This document shows positions 1 through 7,947 of a DNA stretch of 64,000 bases, one piece after another. The notes beneath the pieces are model-generated. The model was not told where the DNA came from. It searched no databases and worked only from the letters and a program-made list of their open reading frames with translations. The DNA is taken from positions 17,065-81,064 of the forward strand of contig DYFV01000015.1 of assembly GCA_020725025.1 (NCBI GenBank). Direction: 5' to 3'. Source of the stretch: Azoarcus sp. Lineage in GTDB: Bacteria; Pseudomonadota; Gammaproteobacteria; Burkholderiales; Rhodocyclaceae. Position numbers and translations under genes: made by a program. Every line of letters starts with the position of its first letter. Positions within the stretch are counted from its first letter, which is position 1.

Positions 1-434
1 TCACGATCACGCCCCGCTCGCCCTCCTCGTTCGGCGCAGCCTTGGACATCACGTCCGCGGCCAGCCGCAGCATGTTGAAGGTGCCGACCAGGTTTACGTT
101 GATCGTGCGCGAGAACGACTCCAGCCGGTGCGGCGCTTCGCGTCCCACCACCTTCTCGGCGGGCGCGATGCCGGCGCAGTTCACCAGCCCGTGCAGCCCG
201 CCGAAGCCCGCGACGGCGCGCTCGATCGCCGCCCGTGCGCTCGCCTCGTCGGTGACGTCGGTCGCCACGAAGGCGGCCGCCGCACCGAGCTCGGCCGCAA
301 GGGCCTCGCCGGCCTCCCGATTGACGTCCGCCAGCACCACCATGCCGCCCGCGCCCACCAGCATCCGCGCCGTGGCGGCCCCCAGGCCCGACCCACCGCC
401 GGTCACCACGAAAACGCTGTTCTCTATCCGCATT
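1..434 (-). CDS. Short-chain dehydrogenase/reductase, partial (3-hydroxyacyl-CoA dehydrogenase type II-like)
   Basis: N-terminal 144 residues of an SDR; the 3' part lies beyond the window edge. The start is an ATG followed by [18 protein letters not shown]. The TGGGSGLG glycine motif near residues 10-17 and the NCAG motif near residue 90 mark a classical NAD-binding Rossmann fold, and NVNLVGTFN follows near residue 120. The sequence resembles the HSD17B10/3-hydroxyacyl-CoA dehydrogenase type-2 group, which acts in fatty-acid and branched-chain acyl-CoA oxidation. The Ser-Tyr-Lys catalytic residues are not in the window, so the substrate class is inferred. A palindromic operator sits about 57 bp upstream and points to repression by a catabolic regulator. 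Confidence 0.85.
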
Positions 435-480
435 GCTCGGTCTCCATTTGTCCTTGTGCATGCACCATCGCATTGGGCGG

Positions 481-509
481 ACGTTAAGCTACGTTGACGT
501 CAACGTCAA
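481..509 (-). promoter_or_regulatory. Candidate promoter with palindromic operator for the upstream-edge SDR
   Basis: On the minus strand TTGACG is followed by 17 bp and TAACGT, a plausible sigma-70 promoter reading into the SDR gene. The spacer holds a perfect 16-bp palindrome, ACGTTGACGTCAACGT (491-506), with one more TTGACG half-site overlapping its edge. An operator lying between -35 and -10 is typical of MerR-family control. The ACGT-rich dyad recalls operators described for LiuR-type regulators of branched-chain acyl-CoA catabolism, but that match is from memory and is inference. Confidence 0.45.
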
Positions 510-622
510 CATGACCGCACCGCACCTTGCGCCAGTTGTGTAACCGATTACACGCATACCCATCATGAGCATGGGGTATTCTTGGCAATGCCGTGCGGTT
601 GGACCGCCTGCCCGAGATCGCC

Positions 623-3277
623 ATGCCAGCCATCCGCCTCTTCCTGTCGCTGTGCCTCGCCCTCGCTGCCCCGCTCTTCGCTACGGCAGGCGCACGTGCC
701 GACGAAGTGCGGATCGGTGTCCTCGCCCTGCGCGGCGAAGAGCGCGTGGTGGCCGACTGGACCGCCACCGCGGCCTACCTCGGCCGCCATCTCCCCCATC
801 ATGACTTCACCATCGTGCCCCTCGGCTTCGAGGAGGTGCACCTCGCCGTGCGCCAGCAGCGGGTGGACTTCGTGCTCGCCAACTCGTCCTACTACGTCGA
901 GCTCGAGACGCTCTACGGCGTGAGCCCGGTGCTGACCCTGCGCAACCGCATCGATGGCGGCGAGGCGACCAGCGCCTTCGGAGGCGTGGTGTTCACCCGC
1001 GCCGACCGGCACGACCTGCGCACCCTGGACGACCTGGCCGGCCGGAGCTTCGGCGCCGTCTCGCCCTCCTCCCTGGGCGGCTGGCAAGCGGCCTGGCACG
1101 AGTTGCGCAGCCACGGCATCGATCCCGAGCGCCGTTTCGCACGCCTGGAATTCTTCGGGACCCACGACGCGGTGGTGCTCGCCGTGCGCGACGGACGGGT
1201 GGCGGCGGGGACCGCCCGTACCGGTACGCTGGAGAGCATGGCCCGCGAGGGCAGCATCGACCTTGCCGACTTCTACGTCCTCGGCGAGAAGCGTGCCGAG
1301 CGCTTCCCCTTCCTCCTCAGCACCGACCTGTATCCCGAGTGGCCTCTGGCCAGGCTGCCGGGCGTCTCCGAGTCGCTCGCCGTCGAGCTCGCGGTGGCCC
1401 TGCTGCAGATGCCGGCCGACCACCCCGCGGCCCTGGCGAGCCACAGCGCGGGCTGGACACTGCCGCTCAACTACCAGCCGGTCCACGACATCCTGCGCGC
1501 GCTGCGCGTCGGCCCCTACGAGCACCTGCGGCACCTGTCCCCCGGCGAGGTCCTGCGGCAGTACTGGCAAGTGGCCCTGAGCGTGCTTCTGGCCGGACTC
1601 CTCGGGCTCGGCGCCGCGCTGTACTTCGTGCGGCTGAACCGGCGACTGCGCACCCAGCAGGCCGAGCTCGGACGGCTCAACGCCTCCCTGGAGGCACGCG
1701 TCCAGGAGCGTACCGCTCGGGTGGAGACGCTGCTCGGCCGCGAGCAGCACCTGCGCGCGATCGTGGAGACGGTGGCCGATGTGAATCAGATCATCATCAC
1801 GTCTGACAACGCCGAGGACATGCTGAAAGCGAGCTGCGACCGGCTCATCGCACACCGCGACTATCGTTTCGCCTGGGTCGCGCTCGAGCGCGACGGTCGC
1901 CTGCAGCCGGCGGCCCGCTCCTACGGAAGCGCCGAGCACATCCGCCGGCTGGTGGCCCTGGGCCCCGACGATCCGGCCACCCGTGCGGTGCGGGACAACC
2001 GCAGCACGACCGGGAAGCTCGAGGAGGCCGGCCAAGACGGAGCGGATCCCCCCATCACCGCCGTGGCCGCCCTGCCCCTGCGGCCCGACGCCTTCGCCCC
2101 CCCGATCGGCGCGCTGTGCGTGGCCACCGCGCACGGTCCGGGCTTCGACGGCGAGGAGACCGAGATGCTCGAGCAGCTGGCCGGCGACCTGGGATTCGCG
2201 CTGCACGCTTTCGGCCAGCGCAGCCAGGCGGCCCGCCTGCAGCAGGAGCGCATCCACAACTATGAGGAGACCATCCTCTCGCTCGTCGACATGATCGAGA
2301 AGCGCGACACCTACACGGCCGGGCATACGCGCCGCGTCGCGGAGTACTGCGCGCTCATCGGCACACAGCTGGGCCTGGGCCGCGACGAGCTCGCCAACCT
2401 GACCCACGCCGCCACCCTTCACGACATCGGAAAGATCGTGATTCCCGATGCGGTGCTCCTCAAGCCCGGGCGGCTCACCGCCCTCGAGTACGAGCTCATC
2501 AAGCAGCACGTCACCGCCGGCTACGAAACCCTGAAGGGGGTCGCCATGTACCGCGACCTGGCCGAGATCATGCGCCATCACCACGAGTGGGTCGACGGCA
2601 GCGGCTATCCGGGCGGGCTGAAAGGCGACGAGATCCCCTTCCTGTCGCGCATCATGGCGGTTGCCGACGCCTTCGACGCGATGACCTCCCATCGCATCTA
2701 CAAGCCGCGCAAGAGCGTGCACGCGGCGCTGGCCGAGCTGCGGAGCCTCGCGGGGCGCCATTACGACCCGCGGGTGGTGGAGGCGGCAGCGATCGCGCTC
2801 GCCGACGTCACGCCCCCTGCGAGCGAGGACCAGATTCCGCGTACCGCGCTCGAGCGCCAGCGCTTCGCCTATTTCTTCAACGACCAGCTCACCGGCGCAT
2901 GGAACGCCGCCTACCTGGAGTTCGTCCTGCGCAACGGTCTGCCAGAGGGCCAGACCCGCGCCTGCATGGTGCTCCTGCACGACTTCTCCGCCTTCAACGC
3001 CCGCTCCGGCTGGAGCGAGGGCGACCGCCTGCTGCACGATTTCGCAGCATGGCTCATGCGCACCTGGCCACAGGCCTCGGTCTTCCGGGTCATGGGCGAC
3101 GACTTCCTGCTGCTCGGCGAATTCGACGACGACTGCAGCGCGGATCGCATCAACAGCGAGTCGCCGCTCGCCGGCAGCCCCGTCGCGGTCGAGCTTCGCC
3201 CCCTCGACCTGACCGGCGGGCGCCTCGACGACCTTCGCCAGCTCCTGGGCACGGCGCAATCCGTTGCCGCCGCGTGA
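623..3277 (+). CDS. Membrane-bound HD-GYP cyclic-di-GMP phosphodiesterase with PhnD-like sensor, GAF and degenerate GGDEF domains
   Basis: An 884-residue sensor protein. The start is placed at the ATG that opens a clean signal peptide (MPAIRLFLSLCLALAAP) rather than at a GTG 30 bp upstream. Order of parts: signal peptide; a periplasmic PhnD/phosphonate-binding-like domain (about 27-300); a transmembrane helix near 315-338 followed by a coiled coil; a GAF domain (about 380-540); and an HD-GYP domain with LHDIGK near residue 602 and GSGYPGG near 660. The C-terminal 130 residues look like a decayed GGDEF domain: DQLTGAWN matches its opening, and MGDDF near 822 replaces GGDEF. The HD-GYP residues appear intact, so c-di-GMP hydrolysis is likely. 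The ligand of the periplasmic domain is unknown. Confidence 0.88.
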   Translation: MPAIRLFLSLCLALAAPLFATAGARADEVRIGVLALRGEERVVADWTATAAYLGRHLPHHDFTIVPLGFEEVHLAVRQQRVDFVLANSSYYVELETLYGVSPVLTLRNRIDGGEATSAFGGVVFTRADRHDLRTLDDLAGRSFGAVSPSSLGGWQAAWHELRSHGIDPERRFARLEFFGTHDAVVLAVRDGRVAAGTARTGTLESMAREGSIDLADFYVLGEKRAERFPFLLSTDLYPEWPLARLPGVSESLAVELAVALLQMPADHPAALASHSAGWTLPLNYQPVHDILRALRVGPYEHLRHLSPGEVLRQYWQVALSVLLAGLLGLGAALYFVRLNRRLRTQQAELGRLNASLEARVQERTARVETLLGREQHLRAIVETVADVNQIIITSDNAEDMLKASCDRLIAHRDYRFAWVALERDGRLQPAARSYGSAEHIRRLVALGPDDPATRAVRDNRSTTGKLEEAGQDGADPPITAVAALPLRPDAFAPPIGALCVATAHGPGFDGEETEMLEQLAGDLGFALHAFGQRSQAARLQQERIHNYEETILSLVDMIEKRDTYTAGHTRRVAEYCALIGTQLGLGRDELANLTHAATLHDIGKIVIPDAVLLKPGRLTALEYELIKQHVTAGYETLKGVAMYRDLAEIMRHHHEWVDGSGYPGGLKGDEIPFLSRIMAVADAFDAMTSHRIYKPRKSVHAALAELRSLAGRHYDPRVVEAAAIALADVTPPASEDQIPRTALERQRFAYFFNDQLTGAWNAAYLEFVLRNGLPEGQTRACMVLLHDFSAFNARSGWSEGDRLLHDFAAWLMRTWPQASVFRVMGDDFLLLGEFDDDCSADRINSESPLAGSPVAVELRPLDLTGGRLDDLRQLLGTAQSVAAA

Positions 3278-3353
3278 GCGGCGCCCACGACCGATGGAGA
3301 ACGAGCGGCACGACTGCCGGTCTGAACCACAGCTCACCCTTCGGAGTCCGGCC

Positions 3354-3926
3354 ATGCCCCGTGGTTTCCTCACCGCCCTGCTCCTTCTGACCGGTCTGGC
3401 GCCCGCCTTCGCGGCGGAGCCCATGCCGCCCGCGTCGCTGTACGACCACTCGGTGAGACGGCTCCAATCGGGCGAGGAAGTGAATCTTCGCGAGCACCTC
3501 GCGGGGCGACCGCTGCTCATCGTCAATACCGCCAGCCACTGCGGGTTCACGCCGCAGTTCGAGGGCCTGGAAGCGCTCCACCGGCGCTATCGCGAGGCCG
3601 GCCTGCGGGTGGTCGGCTTCCCCTCCGACGACTTCCGGCAGGAGGCGGCCGAGGAGGCCGAGACGGCCAAGGTGTGCTTCGTGAACTACGGCGTGACCTT
3701 CGACATGTTCGCGCCGATCCACGTGCGCGGCCCCGAGGCCCATCCGGTCTTCCGCGAGCTCGCGCGCCAGAGCGAAGCGCCGCGCTGGAACTTCCACAAG
3801 TACGTGGTGGACCGCAACGGCCGGGTGATCGCCGCCTTTCCGAGCCGGGTGGAACCCGATTCACCGGAACTGCGCGCCGCGATCGAGCGCGCGCTCAGGG
3901 ACGCCGGACCCAAGGCACCGCTGTAG
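3354..3926 (+). CDS. Glutathione peroxidase family protein, exported
   Basis: A 190-residue protein with a signal peptide (residues 1-21, ending AFAA), so a periplasmic thiol peroxidase that reduces hydroperoxides. The catalytic cysteine is Cys63 in NTASHCGFT, in the position of selenocysteine in animal enzymes. WNFHKYVVD near the C-terminus carries the conserved Trp and Asn. The usual FPCNQF motif reads FPSDDF here, so the second cysteine used for resolution in many bacterial and plant members is missing. Reduction may therefore depend on an outside thiol, an inference. It lies 76 bp after the HD-GYP gene and converges with a thioredoxin-fold gene. Confidence 0.88.
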   Translation: MPRGFLTALLLLTGLAPAFAAEPMPPASLYDHSVRRLQSGEEVNLREHLAGRPLLIVNTASHCGFTPQFEGLEALHRRYREAGLRVVGFPSDDFRQEAAEEAETAKVCFVNYGVTFDMFAPIHVRGPEAHPVFRELARQSEAPRWNFHKYVVDRNGRVIAAFPSRVEPDSPELRAAIERALRDAGPKAPL

Positions 3927-3932
3927 CCGCTC

Positions 3933-4361
3933 CTACCTCGAGGCCGCGTCGAGCGCGCGGCGCAGCGCCTCCTCGTCCTGCGGCCGATGCACCGCGGCAA
4001 TTGGCGATCCGTCCGCGGCAAAGACGAGCACGGTGCCGTCCGCCGCCGCGTGCCGCCGCGCGAAGGCTTCCGCCGCCGGGTAGCCGAGGTGCGCGATCAG
4101 GAAGTCCATCCTCTCCGCGTAGTCGCCCCGCACCTTGTTCAGGATCTCCATCACCCGCCCGCCCCCGGCGTAGTTCGGGTCGTAGACCAGTACCGCGGCC
4201 GGGCGCCCCGCACCGATGCGCGACAGGTCGGAGGGATAGGCGCCGCCCGGCAGCCGGCTCCACACGAAGATCGCCGCCATCGCGAGCAGCAGCGCGATGA
4301 GAAGGAACTTTCCTCCCCGCGTGGTGAGTACCGCGGAAACCGGCCTGCGCTTCTCGCTCAT
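3933..4361 (-). CDS. Small membrane-anchored thioredoxin-fold protein
   Basis: A 142-residue protein beginning MSEKRRPVSAV, with one N-terminal transmembrane helix (about residues 18-35) and a soluble domain outside. VLVYDPNYAGGGRVMEILNKV followed by a VLVFAADG strand resembles the beta-alpha-beta layout of a thioredoxin fold, but no CxxC pair is present. It may be a structural or non-redox relative, and no specific function can be given. Its stop codon TAG falls inside a GTAGGAGCGGC sequence that matches the repeat family found elsewhere in the window. It converges with the glutathione peroxidase gene with a 6-bp gap. Confidence 0.6.
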   Translation of the reverse strand: MSEKRRPVSAVLTTRGGKFLLIALLLAMAAIFVWSRLPGGAYPSDLSRIGAGRPAAVLVYDPNYAGGGRVMEILNKVRGDYAERMDFLIAHLGYPAAEAFARRHAAADGTVLVFAADGSPIAAVHRPQDEEALRRALDAASR

Positions 4362-4447
4362 CTCCCGTTCCGAATGGACATCGTGCCCGAATGGAGTACA
4401 CCGCGTCCGCACGGTTCCCCCGGCCGAACGTCCCGACTGCCCGCCCC

Positions 4448-5953
4448 TTACTGGAAGGCGACCTCGGCGAAGCTCCTGAGCTTGCGGCTGTGCAGCCGGT
4501 CCACGCCCTGCTCGCGCAGGATCTCGATGGCGCGGATGCCGATGCGCAGGTGCTGATCCACCCGCTCCCGGTAGAACTGGGTCGCCATCCCGGCGAGCTT
4601 GATCTCGCCGTGCAGCGGCTTGTCGCTCACGCACAGCAGGGTGCCGTAGGGCACGCGGAAGCGGAAGCCGTTGGCGGCGATGGTGGCCGACTCCATATCG
4701 AGGGCGATCGCCCGGCTCTGGCTGAAGCGGCGCTCGGGCGTGCTCGCCGTGCCGTGGGAGGGCAGGAGCTCCCAATTGCGGTTGTCGGTGCTCGCAACCG
4801 TGCCGGTACGCATCACGCGCTTGAGCTCGTAACCCGAGAGCTGCGTGATCTCGGCCACCGCCGACTCCAGCGCGAGCTGGACCTCCGCGAGCGGCGGGAT
4901 CGGCACCCACAGGGGCAGGTCCTCGTCGAGCACGTGATCTTCGCGCACATAGCCGTGGGCGAGCACGTAATCGCCCAGCTGCTGGCTGTTGCGCAGGCCG
5001 GCGCAGTGACCGAGCATGATCCAGGCGTGGGGGCGCAGCACCGCGATGTGATCGGTGATGGTCTTGGCATTGGCCGGCCCCACCCCGATGTTTACCATGG
5101 TGATGCCCGCCCGGTCGCCGCGCAGCAGGTGGTAGGCGGGCATCTGCGGCAGGCGCGCGGGCACGCCGCCGAGTGCGTCCGAAGCCTCGGCGGGCAGGCC
5201 GGCGCGCCGGGTCACGACGTTGCCGGGCTCGACGAAGGCGGCGTAGTCGTGGTCCGTCTCCGCCATCAGGGCCCGGCCCAGGCGCACGAACTCGTCGATG
5301 TAGAACTGGTAGTTCGTAAACAGCACGAAGTTCTGGAAGTGCTCGGGCACGGTGCCGGTGTAGTGGCGAAGCCGGTGCAGCGAGTAATCCACCCGCGGCG
5401 CGGTGAACAGCGCCAGCGGATGGCGCAGCCGGCCGTCGGGCCCGGGGGGCGGCTCATGGGTGCCGTTGGCGATGCCGTCGTCCATCGCCGCGAGATCGGG
5501 CGCGTCGAAGAAATCGCGCAGGCGCCGGCGCCGCTCCGCCCCGAGATGGCCCTCGATGTGCTCGTGCTCGGCCACGGAGAAGTGCACGGGAATGGGCTGG
5601 TTGCCGGTGGCGATCTCGAGCGCCACGCCGTGGTTGCGGAGCAGCAGGCGGAACTGCTCCAGGTAGTACTCGCCGAAGAGGTCCGGGCGGGTGAGCGTGG
5701 TCTCGTAGGTGCCGGGGCCGGCCACGAAGCCGTAGGAAAGCCGGGAGTCGGCCCGGGCGACGGTGTCGGTGCGCACCCGCGCCACCGGATAGCAGGCCCG
5801 CACCCGGCAGCCCGGATCCTCGCCGGCCAGGAAGCGCTGCAACGCCGTGCGCAGGTGCGCCAGGCCCGCATCGTAGATTTCGCGCACCCGCGCCAGCGCG
5901 GCCGCGGGATCGTCGAACTGGGCGGGGGCGATGAAGGGCGGTTCCGAATGCAT
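4448..5953 (-). CDS. amn: AMP nucleosidase
   Basis: A 501-residue enzyme that splits AMP into adenine and ribose 5-phosphate and so regulates the adenylate pool; the E. coli enzyme is about 484 residues. The N-terminal AMP-nucleosidase-specific domain (about 1-180) includes LSYGFVAGPGTYETT. The C-terminal half is a purine-phosphorylase fold with TMVNIGVGPANAKTITDH and IMLGHCAGLRNSQQLGDYV, followed by MESATIAANGFRFRVPYGT, which holds the ribose-contacting Met-Glu-Ser. The gene stands alone, with the tRNA-Thr gene 56 bp upstream on the same strand. Confidence 0.95.
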   Translation of the reverse strand: MHSEPPFIAPAQFDDPAAALARVREIYDAGLAHLRTALQRFLAGEDPGCRVRACYPVARVRTDTVARADSRLSYGFVAGPGTYETTLTRPDLFGEYYLEQFRLLLRNHGVALEIATGNQPIPVHFSVAEHEHIEGHLGAERRRRLRDFFDAPDLAAMDDGIANGTHEPPPGPDGRLRHPLALFTAPRVDYSLHRLRHYTGTVPEHFQNFVLFTNYQFYIDEFVRLGRALMAETDHDYAAFVEPGNVVTRRAGLPAEASDALGGVPARLPQMPAYHLLRGDRAGITMVNIGVGPANAKTITDHIAVLRPHAWIMLGHCAGLRNSQQLGDYVLAHGYVREDHVLDEDLPLWVPIPPLAEVQLALESAVAEITQLSGYELKRVMRTGTVASTDNRNWELLPSHGTASTPERRFSQSRAIALDMESATIAANGFRFRVPYGTLLCVSDKPLHGEIKLAGMATQFYRERVDQHLRIGIRAIEILREQGVDRLHSRKLRSFAEVAFQ

Positions 5954-6009
5954 GGCGCGAGGCCCCGATGCGACGAGGGGCCGACCGAAGTCAGCCCCCC
6001 ATGCGAGTT

Positions 6010-6085
<76 letters not shown>

Positions 6086-6141
6086 GAAGGCGCGAAATAT
6101 ACCGCACGCAGCCGCGGGCTTCAACCGGGGCAAGCGCCTCG

Positions 6142-7044
6142 CTACGCCGCCGGCCGCCAGTAGTCGGGCCGTCCGTAGTGGTTCTTGAGGTGGTCGATGA
6201 GCAGCCGCACCCGCAGCGCGAGGTGCTTGCGCTGTGGGAACACCGCATAGATGCCGGTGGGCGGCGCGGCGAAGGCGTCGAGCACGGACAACAGCCGCCC
6301 GGCGCGCAGGTCGCCCTCCACCTCCCACAGGGAGCGCCACGCCAGCCCCTGCCCGGCCAGCACCCAGTCGTGCAGCACGGCGCCGTCGTTGCATTCGAGG
6401 CGGCCGCTCACCTTCATCGTGACCACCTCGCCCTTGTCGCTGGTGAACAGCCAGCCGCGCTGCTGGCCGAGGGAGAGACAGTTGTGGGCCGACAGATCCT
6501 CCACCCGCGCCGGCACGCCGTGGCGCGCGAGATAGTCCGGGCTCGCCACCACCACGCGGCGGTTCTCGGCGAGCCGGATCGACACCAGGCTGGAATCGGC
6601 CAGCTCGCCGATGCGCACGGCGCAGTCGATCCCTTCGTTGACCAGATCCACCACCCGGTCGGTGAGGTCCAGGGTGCAGGTGACGTCGGGATTCGCATCG
6701 AGGAAGGCGCGCATGAGCGGCGCCACGTGGCGGCGCCCGAAGCCCGCCGGCGCCGAGACGCGGATGTGTCCGCTCGCCTTCACCCCGCCCAGGCTCACCG
6801 AAGCCTCGGCGTTGGCGAGGTCGTTGAGGATGCGCTGGCAGTCCTCGAGGAAGGCCGCGCCCTCGAAAGTGAGCCCGATGCTGCGCGTAGTGCGCACCAG
6901 GAGCTTCACGCCCAGCCGATGCTCGAGCTGATCGAGGCGCCGCCCGATCACCGCCGGCGTTACGCCCTCGGCCCGGGCCGCCGCCGAGAGACTGCCGCGC
7001 GTGGCCACGCTGACGAAGCTCTCCACCTGCTTGAAGGCGTCCAT
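6142..7044 (-). CDS. LysR-family transcriptional regulator (CrgA-like subgroup)
   Basis: A 300-residue LysR protein. The N-terminal winged helix (about residues 1-60) contains FVSVATRGSLSAAARAEG and the recognition segment IGRRLDQLEHRLGVKLLVRT. A periplasmic-binding-protein-like effector domain follows from about residue 90. It is divergent from the haloacid dehalogenase gene with a 139-bp intergenic region, the classic arrangement in which a LysR protein controls both itself and its neighbour. The inducer is unknown; haloacid or a C2 acid is the guess from context. Confidence 0.92.
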   Translation of the reverse strand: MDAFKQVESFVSVATRGSLSAAARAEGVTPAVIGRRLDQLEHRLGVKLLVRTTRSIGLTFEGAAFLEDCQRILNDLANAEASVSLGGVKASGHIRVSAPAGFGRRHVAPLMRAFLDANPDVTCTLDLTDRVVDLVNEGIDCAVRIGELADSSLVSIRLAENRRVVVASPDYLARHGVPARVEDLSAHNCLSLGQQRGWLFTSDKGEVVTMKVSGRLECNDGAVLHDWVLAGQGLAWRSLWEVEGDLRAGRLLSVLDAFAAPPTGIYAVFPQRKHLALRVRLLIDHLKNHYGRPDYWRPAA

Positions 7045-7183
7045 CTTTTAATAAAAGTAAAAACCAAATTGACGAAACGATGGATTCTATAGGAACAGTA
7101 AGGGCAATACACTTCTGTCTTATACATGGGTGGAGGAGACACCCGGCACGGGGCAAAGACCCCGCTTTTTTTTCAGGAGCACG

Positions 7184-7879
7184 ATGAAGAACGACGAGCC
7201 CATCCGCGCGATTGCCTTCGACGCCTTCGGCACACTCTTCGACGTCTACTCCGTCGCCGCGCTGGCCGAGCAGCTCTTTCCCGGCAAAGGGGATGCGCTG
7301 GCCGCCCAGTGGCGCCTGAAGCAGATCGAGTACTCCTTCCTGCGCACCCTGTCGGGCCGCTACAAGCCCTTCCTGGAGGTGACCGAGGACGCGCTGGTGT
7401 TCTCGGCGAAGAAGCTCGGCCTGGAGCTCGGCGACGGCCAGCGCCGCCAGCTCATGAACCAGTACGCCTGCCTCTCGCCCTTCCCGGAGAACCTCGGCGC
7501 CCTGAAGGAGCTGCGCGCGCTCGGCCTGCCGATGGCGATCCTGTCCAACGGCACGCCCGCCATGCTGGACGTGGCGGTGAAGAGCGCGGGCATGAACGGC
7601 CTCTTCGACCACGTGCTGTCGGTGGATGCGGTGCGCCAGTACAAGACCGCCGACGCCGCCTACCAGCTCGGTCCGGACGCCTTCGGCTGCCCCGCGCGCC
7701 AGATCCTGTTCGTCTCGTCGAACGGCTGGGACGCGGCCGGCGCCACCTGGTTCGGCTACACCACCTTCTGGATCAACCGCGCCCAGCAGCCGCTCGAGGA
7801 GCTCGACGTCACGCCCACGGCCATCGGCCAACGGCTCACCGAGGTCGTCGAGTTCGTACGCCGCCGCGCGGGGCCGTGA
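7184..7879 (+). CDS. L-2-haloacid dehalogenase (haloacid dehalogenase type II)
   Basis: A 231-residue HAD-superfamily enzyme that hydrolyses L-2-haloacids to D-2-hydroxyacids; haloacetate would give glycolate. The start is the ATG after an AGGAG ribosome site. The nucleophile is Asp13 in AFDAFGTLFD. Other positions known from L-DEX of Pseudomonas sp. YL also appear: the Arg of QWRLKQIEY, the Ser of ILSNGTP, the Lys and Tyr of YKTADAAY, and FVSSNGWDAAG with Ser, Asn and Asp. Retaining this full set supports true dehalogenase activity over a generic HAD phosphatase. The gene lies 68 bp upstream of malate synthase G, which would consume glyoxylate made from the glycolate product. Confidence 0.88.
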   Translation: MKNDEPIRAIAFDAFGTLFDVYSVAALAEQLFPGKGDALAAQWRLKQIEYSFLRTLSGRYKPFLEVTEDALVFSAKKLGLELGDGQRRQLMNQYACLSPFPENLGALKELRALGLPMAILSNGTPAMLDVAVKSAGMNGLFDHVLSVDAVRQYKTADAAYQLGPDAFGCPARQILFVSSNGWDAAGATWFGYTTFWINRAQQPLEELDVTPTAIGQRLTEVVEFVRRRAGP

Positions 7880-7947
7880 AGATCGACTATTTTTCAAGCA
7901 CCCGGGCGAGCGTTTTCGGCCCGAAACGACAACACGAGTAAGAGATC

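Noticed and set aside
563..3550. A 995-codon open frame antisense to the HD-GYP gene.
   Set aside because: It has no domain pattern, is rich in Ala, Arg, Gly and Val, and mirrors the codon bias of a high-GC gene. The plus strand encodes recognisable domains.
3933..4910. A longer N-terminus for the thioredoxin-fold protein reaching into amn.
   Set aside because: The extra residues are Ala/Arg/Gly-rich and antisense-like; the MSEKRR start gives a clean membrane anchor.
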